A stretch of 64,000 nt of DNA from Thermothielavioides terrestris NRRL 8126 (GCF_000226115.1 NC_016458.1:2418001-2482000); one strand, 5' to 3'; shown: positions 21,951 to 37,262, counted from the first letter of the stretch. The notes: a model not told the origin generated them from the letters alone. Made by a program: numbers and translations.

Positions 21951-22918
21951 ATGGATCACCGCCCGCAAGCATGGGGTCGTGTGCGTTTGTCCCAACTCCG
22001 TCCCAATCATCGCCAGCGATGATCGCCAGGCTGACGCTCCTACAGCCCAGAGATGACGTCTACGGCCCGTACGATGCCTCCTACCTCCAGACCAGCGGCC
22101 CCAAGACGGCGACACAATCGCCCGTCGTAACCGGCACCTCGGTCATCGCGATCAAGTTCAAGGACGGCGTCGTCATGGCCGCCGACAACCTGGGTGCGTC
22201 CCACTCACTCTTTCCACTCCTCCCTTGTGTACACCACAAATATGCAACGTCCGCTAACCATACTCCCCCCCCAAAAACAGCCTCGTACGGCTCGCTAGCG
22301 CGCTTCACCGACGTCAAGCGGCTGCGCCCCTTCCTCTCGACATCAGTCGTCGGCTTCGGCGGCGACGTGTCCGACATGCAGTACCTAGACCGGCACCTGA
22401 CCGAGCTGGCGATCGACGAAGCTTACGAGCACGAGTCCTCGGCGGCGGGCACGTCGGGCGGCGCACCGGGCGGCCAGCTCAACGCGGCGAACCTGCACAA
22501 GTACCTGTCGAAGCTGATGTACCGGCGGCGCAACGACTTCGACCCGCTGTGGAACCAGGTGCTGGTGGCCGGGTTCGACGGGGCGGGCAAGCCGTTCCTG
22601 GGGTCGGTGGACCTGCGCGGGACGGCGTTCGCGGCGCCGTCGCTGGCCAGCGGGTTCGGCGCCATGCTGGCGCAGCCCATCATGCGGCGGCACGCCGCCA
22701 CGGACGCCGACGCGGCCGCCCTCAGCCGCGAGCAGGCCGTGCAGATCGTGCGCGACTGCATGAAGGTGCTCTTCTACCGCGACGCCCGCTCGCTCGACCG
22801 GTACAGCCTCGCCGTCGTGACGCGCGACGGCGTCGAGATCAGCGAGGACGAGCGGCTCGAGCAGCAGAGCTGGGCCTTTGCCGAGCGCGTCCGCGGCTAT
22901 GGTACGCAGGTCGTCTAG
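21951..22918 (+). CDS. pre4: 20S proteasome beta-type subunit 7 (PRE4-like)
   Basis: Three exons, 21951-21980, 22046-22193 and 22281-22918, give 271 residues. This is the non-catalytic beta7 subunit of the 20S core (human PSMB4). The propeptide-like N-terminus MDHRPQAWGRPRDDVYGPYD leads to [30 protein letters not shown], the start of the Ntn fold. FGGDVSDMQYLDRHL and the C-terminal RYSLAVVTRDGVEI follow the family. A Gly/Ser-rich loop (SSAAGTSGGAPGGQLN) is inserted after helix 1. The first exon codes only ten residues, with donor GTGCGT. It diverges from the HCNGP-like gene. Confidence 0.92.
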
Positions 22919-23525
22919 AGGAGGGTGCCGGTGTTTATGAGGAAGTATGGCGGGGAAAGAAAGATAGGGCTCGGCGCGTAGGAGATATTCATGCATCTAG
23001 AATTGCTCTCTTTCTCTCTCCGTGCGAGTGAGAGATACTAGGGTAAACCGTCGGTTGCCGTGGTCCACATGGCACTTGTGAGAATTCGGACCCAAGCCGG
23101 TTCACCAGCGTCCCGATACCACTATCGATTTCAACAGAACCGTTTGTGATTGTCCGCATAACAAGTAGATTATTATCGCCCACAGCAGGTATGAGTAGTT
23201 CCCCCGCCCGAGGTTTCCTGACACGCTCAGTACGGCTACTATTCCTGATCCCAATCAGGCCATCCCGGCATTCAACACCGGACCCCCCCAAGCCCCAATC
23301 CTCCGCGGCGCTGCAAATCCTTCAACCCCTCAGTTTTCGTCGCGCGCCGACTCCTGACCACCGTGGGGACTGGAGAGATGGCCAATAATACTGATACATG
23401 ACAAAACGGGTCACTGTCCAAGAACAGGAGGAAGAACCTGTCGGCGTCCTTGCTTATCGCTCGGACGACACCTCCTCGCTTCTCTTTGACAGAGTGGCAA
23501 GAAAGTCCCAGCTTGCCGATTGCTT
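22919..23525. other. Convergent intergenic region
   Basis: About 600 bp between PRE4 (plus) and GFA1 (minus) 3' ends. No gene or RNA recognised. Confidence 0.6.
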
Positions 23526-26140
<2,615 letters not shown>

Positions 26141-28781
26141 GTTGACGGGCCAACCAGCGAACGACGGGAAGAGGAAGCGAACGGGAAGGATGGCAAATGC
26201 GGGCGCGGCAAGCTGGGGGGTATCACGAAAAGAGCTGGTACAGCAAGGCCCGAATGCCAGAGGGCGGACGAGATTTTTGCACGACGCTGGCGAGGGACAG
26301 GATGATGATGATGGGATGGGCCAGATGGGCTGCGGCGGTCGCGCCGGGGAGCTTGATCTTTATGCTTGGCCGATTTGGGAGGGGGGCTCAGGTAGGAATG
26401 CTGCAAGGCCAGCAGGGGGGATGTGGAGCCCCCGCCAGCTCGCCAGCCAAGCATGACAGGGGTCAGACCCGAGCCAGGCCAAGGAGCCAGGGACAAAGTC
26501 GTCATTGCCCTGACTGGCAGACAGGCACCTTCATCCCAAAAGCATCCTCAATTCTGGAAGGAGAGCTCCCAAGGAGAGCTTCCGTCTTTCTTTGTTCTTC
26601 TCTCCACGCAAAGAATGACTGGAGGTCGATCGCACTCAGAAAACGCACAACATGTTTCCAGTTTTCTCTCTCTGGCTCTGGCATGTACCTGACTCTGCGC
26701 GCGGCCGCTCATTGCAGGGGATCCACATGCTGCATGTGTTTCGGGCGCCTGGAGCAGCCCCTTCCCCGCCTTCGTTCATCCTTTATCGCATTTATTGTGG
26801 TAGCTACTGGTCACAGAATTATTGTTTTGTCCCCAACACGCTCGAGAATTCGGTCGTTTATTCTGCAGTCGCTTGAGACATGAACAAGATGGATGCAGTA
26901 ACATGTCTCACTGCGATAAAGAGAGTCGTCATTTCAGTTGCTGGATCAGGAGATTCAAGGCGTTCATTGTGCAGGTCTAACAGCACTAGAAAGGTCTGGA
27001 CGCTGCCTTGCGAGTCGATTCACCGCCCGATCTTGACCTTGACGGGCAGTCTGCCTTGTCAGCGCATGGCGCCGTTAGCACCATGCCGTCTTTGGGTCCG
27101 GACAAGCAAGATCTGGGGATCTCCGCCTTTCGGACTGTCCATGGTGGATTCCACAACTCCCATTGGCAGCGTGCTGGCCCTCTTTGGCTGTTTACCCCAG
27201 CAACAATGCAAGCCTGAGGCCGGGCGGCCGATCTGGTAACTTGCGCGTCGACCGTGCAATGCATGCCAAGAGCCTGTTGTGCAGCTCAACAATGGAAAAT
27301 GGCTTCACCGCCACACCCCATAGTTATTGGACTGCTTGACCCGCTGTTGCTGACTACGGATACCGCTGATGATCCAAACGATGCTCTTGACACTGAGCCT
27401 GGGGTCCCTCGGCCACGGCAGTGGAGAGCTTTTGTGTCTTGGTGGGCCGGGCCTTCCGCCCTTTGCTGAGCAATAATGAGCATGGATGGCCACGGCATTT
27501 CCTTGGCTGTCAGTTTTCTAGCCGCATCCGATTGACGTTGTCGGTTACACCAGCAACGGGCTCTATCAACGGAGTATTCCGCAGTGTAACTAAGGGACCT
27601 ACGGAGATTCCGCACATGTGGATGCCTCAGCATCTGCACTAACATGGTTAAGCCAAGATCTCCGGAGGCGATGCAGCAACCGCTCGGAACTCTCAAGCAA
27701 CGTCGGACTGGCCCCGTTTCCGAGCATCCGTACCGCGGCCGCGGCTCGTGTCGACCAGGAACAGCCGCGCAGCACAACGTTTAACGCTGACCAATGCAAT
27801 GGCGATCACAGCCTGTCCCTCGCTCTTTGGGTACCAGATTCAGGGACCGAGGGTTTGGGAGCCCACTTTTTGCGGCTGTGAAGCGCCCACAAGAAAGGGG
27901 CAGCCTTGCCTGGCCGCTATTCTTAGAAACTCCGCGGGCCAATTACTGAACACGACATGGCTCATCAATGAGCCAGGCCAACACGAGGCATCGCTGCCAT
28001 GGGGAATTTCATAAACTTCCCGATAGGGCCAACTCTAAACTTGAGCCAACGTCAGTCGCTTGTTGGGATAAACGGAGGGATCACCAACTCAGGCACCGCC
28101 ATTCAATAGATCCATCGCCAATTTAATTGATCATCAGCACATCAGCATATCAGCGCATCCGTAAGTTCGTCAATTCGCGTATAGCCCCTGACAGCAACCG
28201 TTGGCCCAGGGGCGGGCTGCAACGTCATGGCTGCTTAACTCCCTTCTTGCATTCCTCTCCAAGTGCGAGCGTCTCGGGATAGGCTCTGCACCGGGGCGCC
28301 CTCCCCGAGCGAGCGGCACCGCCGCACCGCCTCAACGTCCGAACGGGTTGGCTTTGGAGAGCGAACGACCCGGGGGTATACTGTGTCCAGGTTGAGGTGG
28401 TGCTTAGCGGAGGACTCGGGAAGGAAGCCATTTCCGGGAAGCGAAGCAGGGCAGCTAGTCGATCGGATCCCGGAAGAGGATGTCTTCGCGACCTCCAGCC
28501 GGAAGTCCAGATATTACGCTGGCGGCCAAGGTACGGAGTAGGTGAGATCCGGACATCTCAGATCCTCACCACTCACCAACGAGCCCTGGCCGGTTCGCTT
28601 GCGGGTGGGATGCCTCCCGTACATACACGTACAATATTACACTCGCCGCCGACGCTGATTGAAGTGTATCCATGGCGGCATCTACTGCGTTGCCCACGCG
28701 TCGCGTGGCATGTCTATGCACATTCATGCACCTCAAGCCTCGGCACACAGCCATGCCGTCCAACCCCAGCCAGCCCAGCCC
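26141..28781. other. Long intergenic region, GFA1 promoter side
   Basis: About 2.6 kb without a recognisable gene. The part next to 26140 should hold the GFA1 promoter and 5' UTR. Short open frames on both strands have no domain, repeats or matching splice sites. A weak TACGGAGTA-type motif occurs near 27568 and 28530. Confidence 0.5.
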
Positions 28782-30205
28782 TTACAGCTTCTGATATTCG
28801 AGCTTGCCCTCCAGCTTCTTCGCCTCGACCACCTTGCGCACCGCCTTATTGAAGTCGTCCTGGTTGATGGCCTCTCTCTCGGCCTTGATGGCGAATAGGC
28901 CCCTGCAGAATAGCAAATGTGAGCAGAAGCGGACATGGAAGGAGAATACCGTGACAGAAGTAGAAAAATCCACTTACGCCTCTGTCACCACGTTCCGCAG
29001 ATCGGCGCCGTTCAGGCCGTCGCTCATCTTGACGACGCTCTCAAAGTCGATCTCGCCCTCCTTGGCCACGCCGGCGGCGTGGATCTTGAGAATCTCCAGC
29101 CGGCCGACCTCGTTGGGCAGGGGGATCTCGATTTTGCGGTCGAGGCGGCCGGCGCGCAGCAGCGCCGGGTCCAGCGTGTCGGGCCGGTTGGTCGCCATGA
29201 TGATCTTGGTCTTGCCGAGGTAGTCGAAGCCGTCGAGCTGGTTGAGCAGCTCCATGAGCGTGCGCTGAATTTCGCGGTCCGCGCTGGTGCCTTCGCTGAA
29301 CCGCCGCCCGCCGATCGCGTCGATCTCGTCCATGAAGATGATGCACGGCTCGTGCTCCTTGGCGTAGCCGAACATCTCGCGGATCAACCGCGCCGACTCG
29401 CCGATGTATTTGTCGACGATGGCCGAGGAGACGACTGAGAGGGAGGAAAAACCACGTCAGTAACACATCGCACGAGGGGACATGGGCTGGACGGGAAAAG
29501 CGAAGAGGAACAGAACACTATCACTCCCACCTTTCAGGAAGTTCGTCTCGAGGCTGCTCGCCACCGCCCTCGCGAGCAGCGTCTTGCCCGTGCCGGGCGG
29601 CCCGTAGAGGAGGACGCCCTTGGGCGGCTTGATGCCGACGCGCATGAACAGCTCCGGGTTCTTGAGCGGCAGCTCGATGACCTCTCGCAGCTCGCGGATC
29701 TGGTCGTTGAGCCCGCCGATGCCGGCGAAGCTGACCTGGCCCGGGTCCTCGAGCGACATGTTGTACACGAGCGGGTCGACCTCGCGCGGCAGCATGCGCA
29801 TGATGGTCAGCGTCGTCATGTCGAGCGCCACGCGCGTCCCCTGCTTCAGCTTGCTCTTGTCGACCTTGGATCGGCAACCGACGACATAGCGCGGTCCTGA
29901 GGAGGCCTTGACGATGACTGCAGCGTTCGGAGAGAGGTCAGTCGCTGCAACAGGGGAATTGAGTTGACCTGGGGGTTGCGGGCGTGCCACGCACATCTCT
30001 CATCGTCCAGCTGCTTCAGCACCTCGCCAATAATCTGCCCGACGCTTTGTAGCGCCTTGATGTTCTCTTCTGTTTCGTCGTACTTCTTCTGCAGGTCCTT
30101 GATTTCTAGCCGGAGGTTCTTGAGCTTTGTTTCCCACTCCCGCGATTCGATCAGCTTTTGCTTGAACGAGGCCAGGGCGTGCTCGCGCTCTTGGTCCGAC
30201 GCCAT
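28782..30205 (-). CDS. rpt4: 26S proteasome regulatory ATPase RPT4
   Basis: Four exons, 30205-29995, 29917-29531, 29434-28978 and 28902-28782, give 391 residues. RPT4 (human PSMC6) is one of six AAA+ ATPases in the base of the 19S regulatory particle that unfold substrates. The N-terminal coiled coil (residues 10-55) precedes the OB domain ([28 protein letters not shown]). The AAA module shows Walker A GPPGTGKT at about 174-181, Walker [10 protein letters not shown] at about 229-237, and the arginine-finger region [20 protein letters not shown]. The signature [27 protein letters not shown] identifies RPT4 rather than RPT1, 2, 3, 5 or 6. The C-terminus EYQKL lacks the HbYX motif, as expected for RPT4. 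Confidence 0.95.
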
Positions 30206-31162
30206 GGTTGGGGTGGAGATGATCTGGCGCCGATTTTAGGGGCTGCGGTGGTTGAGTCCAGCAATGCTAGTATTCGCAACCTGAATCTTGTACCGGAATG
30301 GGTATCGTCGGTTCGGTGCGTCGCGGTGGATGGGTTCGATCGCCGAGGTTCGTCGCTCTTAGTTTGGGTTGCAACTGCAGCTTGCTGCGGTCGCGGCGCA
30401 CGCCGGTCAATGGACGAGCTTACTCAAGCTTCTGTTGCCTTGCAAGAGTGGGCCCGTGCTGCATGCGCTGGCCCCACTTTCTACATAAGTTAACGTTAGG
30501 TGGCTAACAAAGAGTTGCTGCCACAGATTCCAGGCGCAGCGAAAAGCGGGTCAAAATGCAAACCAGACTCCTGTCCGTGGGACTCACTCCGCGGCTCGTA
30601 GAAAGACACTCTGTTGAACCAGTCTTGTCGAACGGCGCTATCCGGAATACGTTATTGATGGACTGGAAGAGCTAGAGATTCAGGGGCAGCCTGAATTCTG
30701 AATCAAAAAAAAAAAAAAAAAAAAAAAAAAAAGCCATGTGGTTGCTTTTCATCCTTCATTACGAGCCCCGGTCTCCGCTCCTATTTCATTCCACTGGGCC
30801 AAAATAAGTTCCGTAGGAGTCCTTGCCTTGTGGGGTTGTGCGTGGCTCAGGCCGACCTTTGAGACGGGCCATCTACTGCTTGATTTCTTCGACCTCCTGA
30901 GAGGATGAAGACGCTATTCATTCAACCCGAACGGTGCCGGGTAAAATCAGCCAAGCTACCGATGCTTCTCTGCAGACTTGAACTTCCGTTTTCGATACGC
31001 TTGTTGGGTTGCTATTTTATAGAATCACTGTTCTCGGGGGTTTTGAGGCCATAGTAGCAACTCACAACTCTAGCTCCCAGAGTCAAGTTTAACATCTTTC
31101 CCCTGAATTCAATCAGTGGTGTTGAGGAACTCTTTCTGCGCCGATTCCCACCATTGACTTGA
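30206..31162. other. Intergenic region with a poly-A run
   Basis: About 950 bp between RPT4 (minus) and the decayed metallo-beta-lactamase gene (plus). A 28-nt adenine run lies at 30705-30732. No gene recognised. Confidence 0.6.
30705..30732 (+). repeat. Poly-A run (28 nt)
   Basis: Uninterrupted adenine run in intergenic DNA. A retroposed cDNA would explain it, but the sequence upstream does not resemble a processed gene, so I treat it as a simple repeat. Confidence 0.9.
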
Positions 31163-32005
31163 ATGGCGCCTCCTATCAACTTCGACGCCCCCTTGGCCGT
31201 CATTCACATTGAAACGGTCACCGCCGTCGTCTACGTCGACGGCATCAACCTGCTTACGGATCCCTTTTTCTCCCCGGCCGGCACTGAGTTCGACGTCGGC
31301 ACCACGACGCTCAAAATCGCCGAGGGCCCTGCCTTTGGACCTGGTGACATTCCCCCCATCGACGCGGTCTTGCTTAGCTACGAGGACAATCCAGAAAGCC
31401 TGACGAGCTGGGACATCAACTCCTGGATGGAAGGCATGTGTTCACCACCGTCGACGGGGCGAGCTAGCTCGCGCCGCGCCCGGGGGCGAAGCCACTCAAA
31501 CCTTGGCAAGCTCCAACTTCGACCTCAACTCTCTTCCGGTTAATCGTATGCGAGAGGCAAATGACTGGTCTCCAACTTGTGTTTGCTCCATCGAACACCA
31601 CCCCACACATTCAGGGAAACGCTCATTCTCGAGATTGGCGCCCGCAGCTTCGTGATCACCGGCACGCCCTGCGAGCACATTCCCGGCGCCGACCCGGGAA
31701 GTCACCGGCTTCATCGTCACGGCGCCATCTTTCGCCACCATCGAGGGCAAGCCCAACGCAATCTACTTCTCCGGCGACACCATCTACGTGCCCGAATTGC
31801 AGCAAATGCGCAACCGCTTCCGTCGGTTCCCCTCTTTCCTGCGGCGCGGCTGTGCCGGGACGTCGGCGCCGACGTGCTGCTGCCGATGCACTTCGAGTTG
31901 TGAGCGCATTTCAGCGAGAAGGCGGAGCTGGCGGAGGCGCTGCTGGTGGAGGGAGTCATGCAGAAGGTGGTGCCGGAGCCCGGGGTGAAGACGACGCTTG
32001 CTTGA
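31163..32005 (+). pseudogene. Decayed metallo-beta-lactamase-fold hydrolase gene
   Basis: The first 90 codons read a normal N-terminus (VIHIETVTAVVYVDGINLLTDPFFS... IDAVLLSYED). The tyrosine in LSYED stands where the fold usually has the metal-binding histidine of LSHxDH, so that motif is damaged. A one-base loss near 31400 shifts the frame; the shifted frame then reads HQLLDGRHVFTTVDG before a TAG at 31465-31467. Further shifts occur around the probable intron end near 31619 and near 31697, before VTGFIVTAPSF and NAIYFSGDTIY. Another shift and apparent loss of about 30 codons come after 31830, and VGADVLLPMHFEL is followed by TGA at 31901-31903 where Trp is expected. Several independent lesions make a sequencing error unlikely. 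The changes are not of the RIP type. The function when intact is unknown beyond the hydrolase fold. Confidence 0.8.
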
Positions 32006-32411
32006 GGGGCCACTTGAGACAGGCTCGCTTGCCAGCACTTTCTGCGGCTATAAGGAATTTGCGGCTGGTTCCAGGGGATGTCGGTAGGAGGCTAGTTGAG
32101 CCAATAGTGCGCGTTGCTCTCCCGAACGTCTTACTGCGAGGGAACAAGCGACATGAGAGCGCTTCACAGGGCTTCCTTCCCCCCCTCGTTCCCATTTTGC
32201 ATTTCCTCCGCGAGCCTCGTCTCGAGAGAAAAATGCACCGGCCTCCAAAGCCAACCTATCCGGGTCGATATCTATAGTACATACAAGAATGCTTCCGACG
32301 CTGTGTTTCAAACCACTCGCTACTTGCACAACTCGATGCGCATCCAGGAGCGGATTCTGGACATCATCAACGAGGGTCACGCCGGGCGCAACACCGTCGG
32401 AGGCAGCTCAC
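32006..32411. other. Intergenic spacer
   Basis: About 400 bp between the decayed hydrolase gene and the protoglobin gene 3' end. Nothing recognised. Confidence 0.6.
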
Positions 32412-33468
32412 CTAGGGCAGGGCATGGTCGCCTCCCGAGAAAGGACAGCCCCCCTCCACCTTCGCTTCTTGCCCTTCTCCCCGCGTCGTCCCATTACTCT
32501 CAGAAGGACAAACGGTACTATCACTCCCCTCATCCTCACCCTTCCCCTCCTCCCCTCCTTCTCCCCCCTCCTCATCCTCATTCACGAGCACCCTCTTGCC
32601 ATGCAGCCAGCCCTCCTTCTCGACGCTGCGCACGCCGGCCGCCGGCCCGCCCGCGTCGTCGTCGGCGAAGAACTCCTCGCCGTCGCGCACGTACCACTTG
32701 GCGAACAGGTCGTTCTGGATCCAGAGCACCTTGCCGACGGCCTTGAGGATGGCGGCCTTGCGCGCCAGCGGCAGCCGCGGGTGCGACAGGATCGCCTCGC
32801 CCAGCACGTCCTGGATGATCGCCAGCGTGGGGCCGATGTGCACGTACTCGATGCGCAGCGGGTTGGCGCGGCCGACGCCGGTGTGCATCATGCTGGGGTT
32901 TTTGAAAAAAGCACGCCGTCAGCAGGGTCCGGTCGGTTCATTACCTAGTGGTTGTTGCGCTGCGGCCCGGGCGGGGGAGTCTTGCAGGAGGGGATATTTT
33001 GCCTACTTACCCTACTTTGTCGAGGTACTCCCAGAATTCCATCTGAGTGGGGTCCGAGCACAGCTTCTTGAGGTAGGCGCGGAGGAAGGACTTGCGGTGC
33101 AGGATCTGCGGACTTGTCTCGTCCGGCTCCTCGTCCATGGGGCCTTCGAACGCGGTGCTCCTTGTTTGGAACGCGCGCGCGGTGATGTCGTACTGCAGCA
33201 GCTTCCGGTAGACGATGTTGACGACGGCGGGGATGAGCGCGTGTATGTATTTTGCGCCGGACCGGAGGGCTTCGATGTCGCCTGCCGAACCGAGGGGTGT
33301 CAACAGCCTGGCCGCCGGCGGGGTTGGCTATTCACGAGCAGGGGTAAGGTTTAACGTACTGGAGCCAAAGTCGAGGAATGAATGCAGGTAGCGGATGCGG
33401 GCCTCGAGGTCCGTGTACAGCGACTTCCGGTCGATGTGCTGCATCGGCCGAGTCCTTGCCGTCGACAT
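32412..33468 (-). CDS. Protoglobin-domain protein
   Basis: Three exons, 33468-33360, 33281-33011 and 32892-32412, give 286 residues. The all-helical core reads HIDRKSLYTDLEARIRYLHSFLDFG, DIEALRSGAKYIHALIPAVVNIVYRKLLQYDITARAF, FLRAYLKKLCSDPTQMEFWEYLDKVGMMHTG and IEYVHIGPTLAIIQDVLGEAIL. This matches the fungal branch of the protoglobin (globin-coupled-sensor type) family. MMHTG or YVHIG may hold the heme-proximal histidine; which one cannot be decided here. The fungal members stand alone, with no sensor-output domain visible, and ligand and role are not known. The tail after WYVRDGEEFFADDD is acidic and low-complexity and ends in a CPFSGG stretch. No signal peptide. Exon phases close exactly. 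Confidence 0.82.
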
Positions 33469-34069
33469 CTTCAGACTCGCGTCCTTGGTGGGAGGGAGAG
33501 TTCGCAGACGATTCAGGGGAGATTGCTAAAACACGGTCTCTCTGGCTTGACGACCCAGAGGCATCAGTACAGGTGAGCCAGACATATGTTTATCTTTTAA
33601 GCTCTACACAGACAGGCTTGGCATGGCACTAGCAGTTGGCGTTGGTGGCGTGAGCTCTCTGGTGAAGCGGCGGTGGTCTGATGGCCTGACCCTGAGCCGG
33701 CGTCGAACCACTCGCACCCGCTGAGAAAGCAGGGCTCCCAAGACGCTGATTGGCCGCCTCGGGAATCTTCGGCCAAAACAGGAAACCACGCAGCAAACGG
33801 CTTGCCCCGGACTCTTCCGTTGCTGCCGAGACTTCTTGCTACTGATTCTGGCTCGGGCAGCCTGCATTATTGCTCTCCCGGACCGAAACTGAAGTCGGCC
33901 TCCGCGCACTGGGAGCATGGAAAAAGATTGAGAGGCGGAAACATCGTCGGCATCTTGCCACTCAGGAGTCGGGGGCCATGCCCCGGCCTAACCTGGTAGT
34001 AAATGCATGCTGTAGCTTGTCCGATGACACATTCGGCTCAGTTCGTTAAGCAGCCTTCGCTACCTTACC
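33469..34069. other. Intergenic region upstream of the protoglobin gene
   Basis: About 600 bp, holding the protoglobin promoter and the 3' end of the aldehyde dehydrogenase gene. No gene recognised. Confidence 0.6.
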
Positions 34070-35664
34070 TTAGTCAAACACCTTCTTCCACACCCAGATG
34101 CTTCTCGAGTTGGTGAAGTGCCTGAAGCCCTCCAGCCCCCACTCCATGCCAATGCCGCTCTCCTTGTGCCCGCCGAACGGCACGTCGGGCGCGACGTCGA
34201 AGTGCGAGTTGACCCAAACGCTGCCGGCGTCGATGAGGCGCGCCATGCGCTCGGCCCGCGCCAGGTCCCTGCTCCAGACCGACGCGCCCAGGCCCGTCTC
34301 GAGCCCGTTCGCCCGCCGGATGACGTCCTCCTCGTCCGACCACCGCAGCAGCGGCACGATCGGGCCGAACGGCTCCTCCACCACGATGCGCGAGTCGTCG
34401 GGCGGGTTGTCGATGATGGCCGGCTCCACGAAGTAGCCCCTGCCCGGCTCGCGCACCCGGCCCTCCAGCGCCGCCTTCCACCCGCTTTTCGCGATCTGCG
34501 CGTACATGTCCTTGACGATCTCGAACCTGGGGAGGGTAGCGACGGGCGCTGGATTAGAGAGAAAGAGAGAGAGCGTTCAGCGTGAGGACGAGACGTACTG
34601 CATGCTGTTCTGCACCGGCCCGACCACGACGTCCGGCTCGAAGCCGCTGCCCGTCTTGATGTGGTTCTTGGTGAATTCGACCATGGAGTCCCGGAACTGG
34701 TCGTAGATCTTCTCGTGGACGTAGATGCGCTTGCACAGCATGCAGATCTGGCCCGAGTTGAGGAAGGCCATCGTGGCGATCTTGGGAACGCACTTCTCAA
34801 TGTCCACGTCGTCGCACACGATGGCGGCGTCGTTGCCGCCTAGCTCGAGCACGTAGCGCTTCAGCGTCTTTGCGCAGCTCGCGGCCACCTTCTTGCCCGT
34901 CGGGATCGAGCCGGTGAAGCTGATCATGTTGATGCCCGGATGTTCGGTCATCCACGGGCCGAGCTCGTCGTCGCCGCTGAGCACCTGGAACACACCGGGA
35001 GGGAAGATGGTCATGGCGAGCTCGCCGAGCTTCAGGTCGCAGTAGGGCGTGAAGGGCGACGGCTTCATGATGACGGTGTTGCCAGTCATCAGCGCCGGGC
35101 CGACCTTGCCCAGGCCGAGAAGTATCGGCCAGTTCCAGGGGACGATGGCGCCGACGACTCCCAGCGGCACGCGGGTCGAGTAGATGGTGCGCTCTTCCGT
35201 GTCCTCGAGCACCTCGTCGGTCAGCTGCATGGTCGCGAACGTACGGAGCCAATGCAGCGCCATTCCGACTTCGGTCTGGGAGAGGCCCAGCGGCTTGCCC
35301 TGCTCCAAGGTCAGCAACCTCTCGAGGTCCTCGCGATTCGCCTCGACGGCGTCGACGAAGGCCCTCAGGAGCTTGGCCCGGTCCTCGTGCGTCGTCTTGG
35401 ACCATGTCTTGAAGGCGGCGCGCGCATGGCTGACGGCCGCATCCAGGTCTTCCTTGCGGGCCACGGGCACCTCATAGAGAGGCTTGCCGGTGGCCGGGTC
35501 GATTGAGTGCCGCGTCGTCTGGGTCGGCACGAACTCGCCGTTTATGATGTTTCCTGGGTAGGTCTGCGATCGTCAACCAGGGGTGTCAACCCGCTGGGAA
35601 GTGCTAACGAATTAGCACAGATATACGGATCCGGGCGTACCGTGATATCGATCTTGGGGGCCAT
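34070..35664 (-). CDS. NAD(P)-dependent aldehyde dehydrogenase
   Basis: Three exons, 35664-35641, 35563-34599 and 34526-34070, give 481 residues. The ALDH superfamily oxidises aldehydes to acids. Visible motifs are VPLGVVGAIVPWNWPILLGLGKVGPALMTGN (cofactor fold), KPSPFTPYCDLKLGEL, SFTGSIPTGKKVA, VLELGGNDA with the general-base Glu at about 247, and SGQICMLCKRIYVHE with the catalytic Cys at about 282. The substrate-end motif EEPFGPIVPLLRW and the C-terminal PFGGHKESGIGMEWG are normal. The first exon codes MAPKIDIT. No targeting signal is seen, so a cytosolic enzyme is likely. Substrate is not determined; the short N-terminus and lack of a betaine-ALDH signature make a broad or unknown specificity most honest. 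Confidence 0.9.
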
Positions 35665-37262
35665 AATGGTGGTTGCTCTGTCGAAATGCCTTGCTGATCT
35701 GGGCTGTCAAGCTGAGGGGAGGAAAGGTCCTTTGCATATACACAAGGGCAAGTGGCATCGAGGTTCATAACCTCCTCGTCTCTCCACACCCAACATCGGT
35801 CTTCCCCTCATCATGTGGATACGTTACACATCGCAGGCACACCCGTGCGTGCTACCCTATTACCGAAGTGTCTCGGCGCGAAAGACAAGGTCGCGTAGTT
35901 CCCTACCGCCCCCGCTTCCCCGCTGCCGATGGCTGTGGAAATCGAGTCGTGTGCAGTTTGTTGTCCAATCGCGAGCCCCGAGGTGACCGGGTTGTGTGGT
36001 GGCTCTGCATTCAATTTTCGTTTCGGCTTCCAGGGTATTGTCGTATTGCTGCAAAGCACGAAGTGTAGAGGCTCGCATAATACACTCCTGCGAAGATCAT
36101 ACCTAACTAGACAATAGGCAGTATCCATAGCTGCGCTTTCAACGGGCAACAAGTTCCATGCTTCAATACAACTGTTGGCATACATGGCATTCCCGCTCTT
36201 TGTCTTGATGTAGTATAGCTCCCTTTGAAGAATTCCGCCAGGCGACCTGCAGCAGCCGGGTACCAACCCCTGCCGTGGACCGTTGACGCTAAAATGTTGG
36301 TGCATGTAGTAAATAGTCACACCTCGGGTCCTCCCTCCTGAATGTAAGAGCCCGGGAACAGACCGCCAAAGAGTTGAATTCTCGTATCATGTTCGCCTTG
36401 CCGCTCCTGGGCCCAGGGGCAATGCCGTCAGCACGCGACAGTGGGAAAAACGACATGGCCTAGCTCCCGATGACTTTCCCCGGTAATCATTGCCATCGTG
36501 CGTATTTTCCTATATCGGGGAGCTGCGGGCCATAAAACTGGCGCTGCTGGCCTGGCAGAATGGCTCACGATGTCGGCGCACAATGGCTGGTTTGGCCAAC
36601 AGCCCCTTGCCATGATTAGTGCCAAGCCAACCACCTCAGCGGGATTCCGTTCGACTTCCGCCCTCGTTTCGCGGTCTGATCGATGCAGAGCGCGAGTCAT
36701 AAACTTTCGCAGCCTCAAATACCATCTCTGTGTTAGGGGCTCGCAGACGCGACTGTCTGGTGGCTAGTTATGTGCATTGTCCTCCTGCGGTAGTTCAAGA
36801 CGCCCTGAATGTACTTCTCTAAGCTTCTCAGCGATGGCGGGGGCCCGGATGCGGCGCAAGATAAACATCAGCTCCATCTTTGTCGGTACGACTCTTTTTG
36901 CTGTCTTTGGGTCTTTGGATGGTGTCACATAATGTGCCGGTAGATATATGCTAACCTGAAACCTAAAGAGAAAGTTCTTTCGCCCTCTCCCGGTCTGAGT
37001 CCCTACCTTCTCTCAATAACAAAGCGCCAATAGCTGGGCTGGACGGAGCAGACGTCTCTTACCGCGCTGTATCGGACTCCAGGGGGCGAAATTCGCTCAG
37101 CCCACCCCCGAAGGTCCTCAGCCGCTATACGACGAGTATATAGCCAGGGTAACACCTCGCCGCCGACCGCCCCTGCAGGCTTGCTAGCCGCCGCACCAAG
37201 AGTGAGAGACTTGGACACCGCCTCCCCGGCCTATTTATCTCGGACAGCAGAAACCACCACTT

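Noticed and set aside
30705..30732. Retroposed cDNA tail
   Set aside because: No coding or gene-like sequence precedes the A run, and no target-site duplication is visible.
31163..32005. RIP mutation as the cause of the decayed hydrolase gene
   Set aside because: The lesions are mainly indels, and the TGG to TGA change is not of the CpA to TpA type; base composition is normal.
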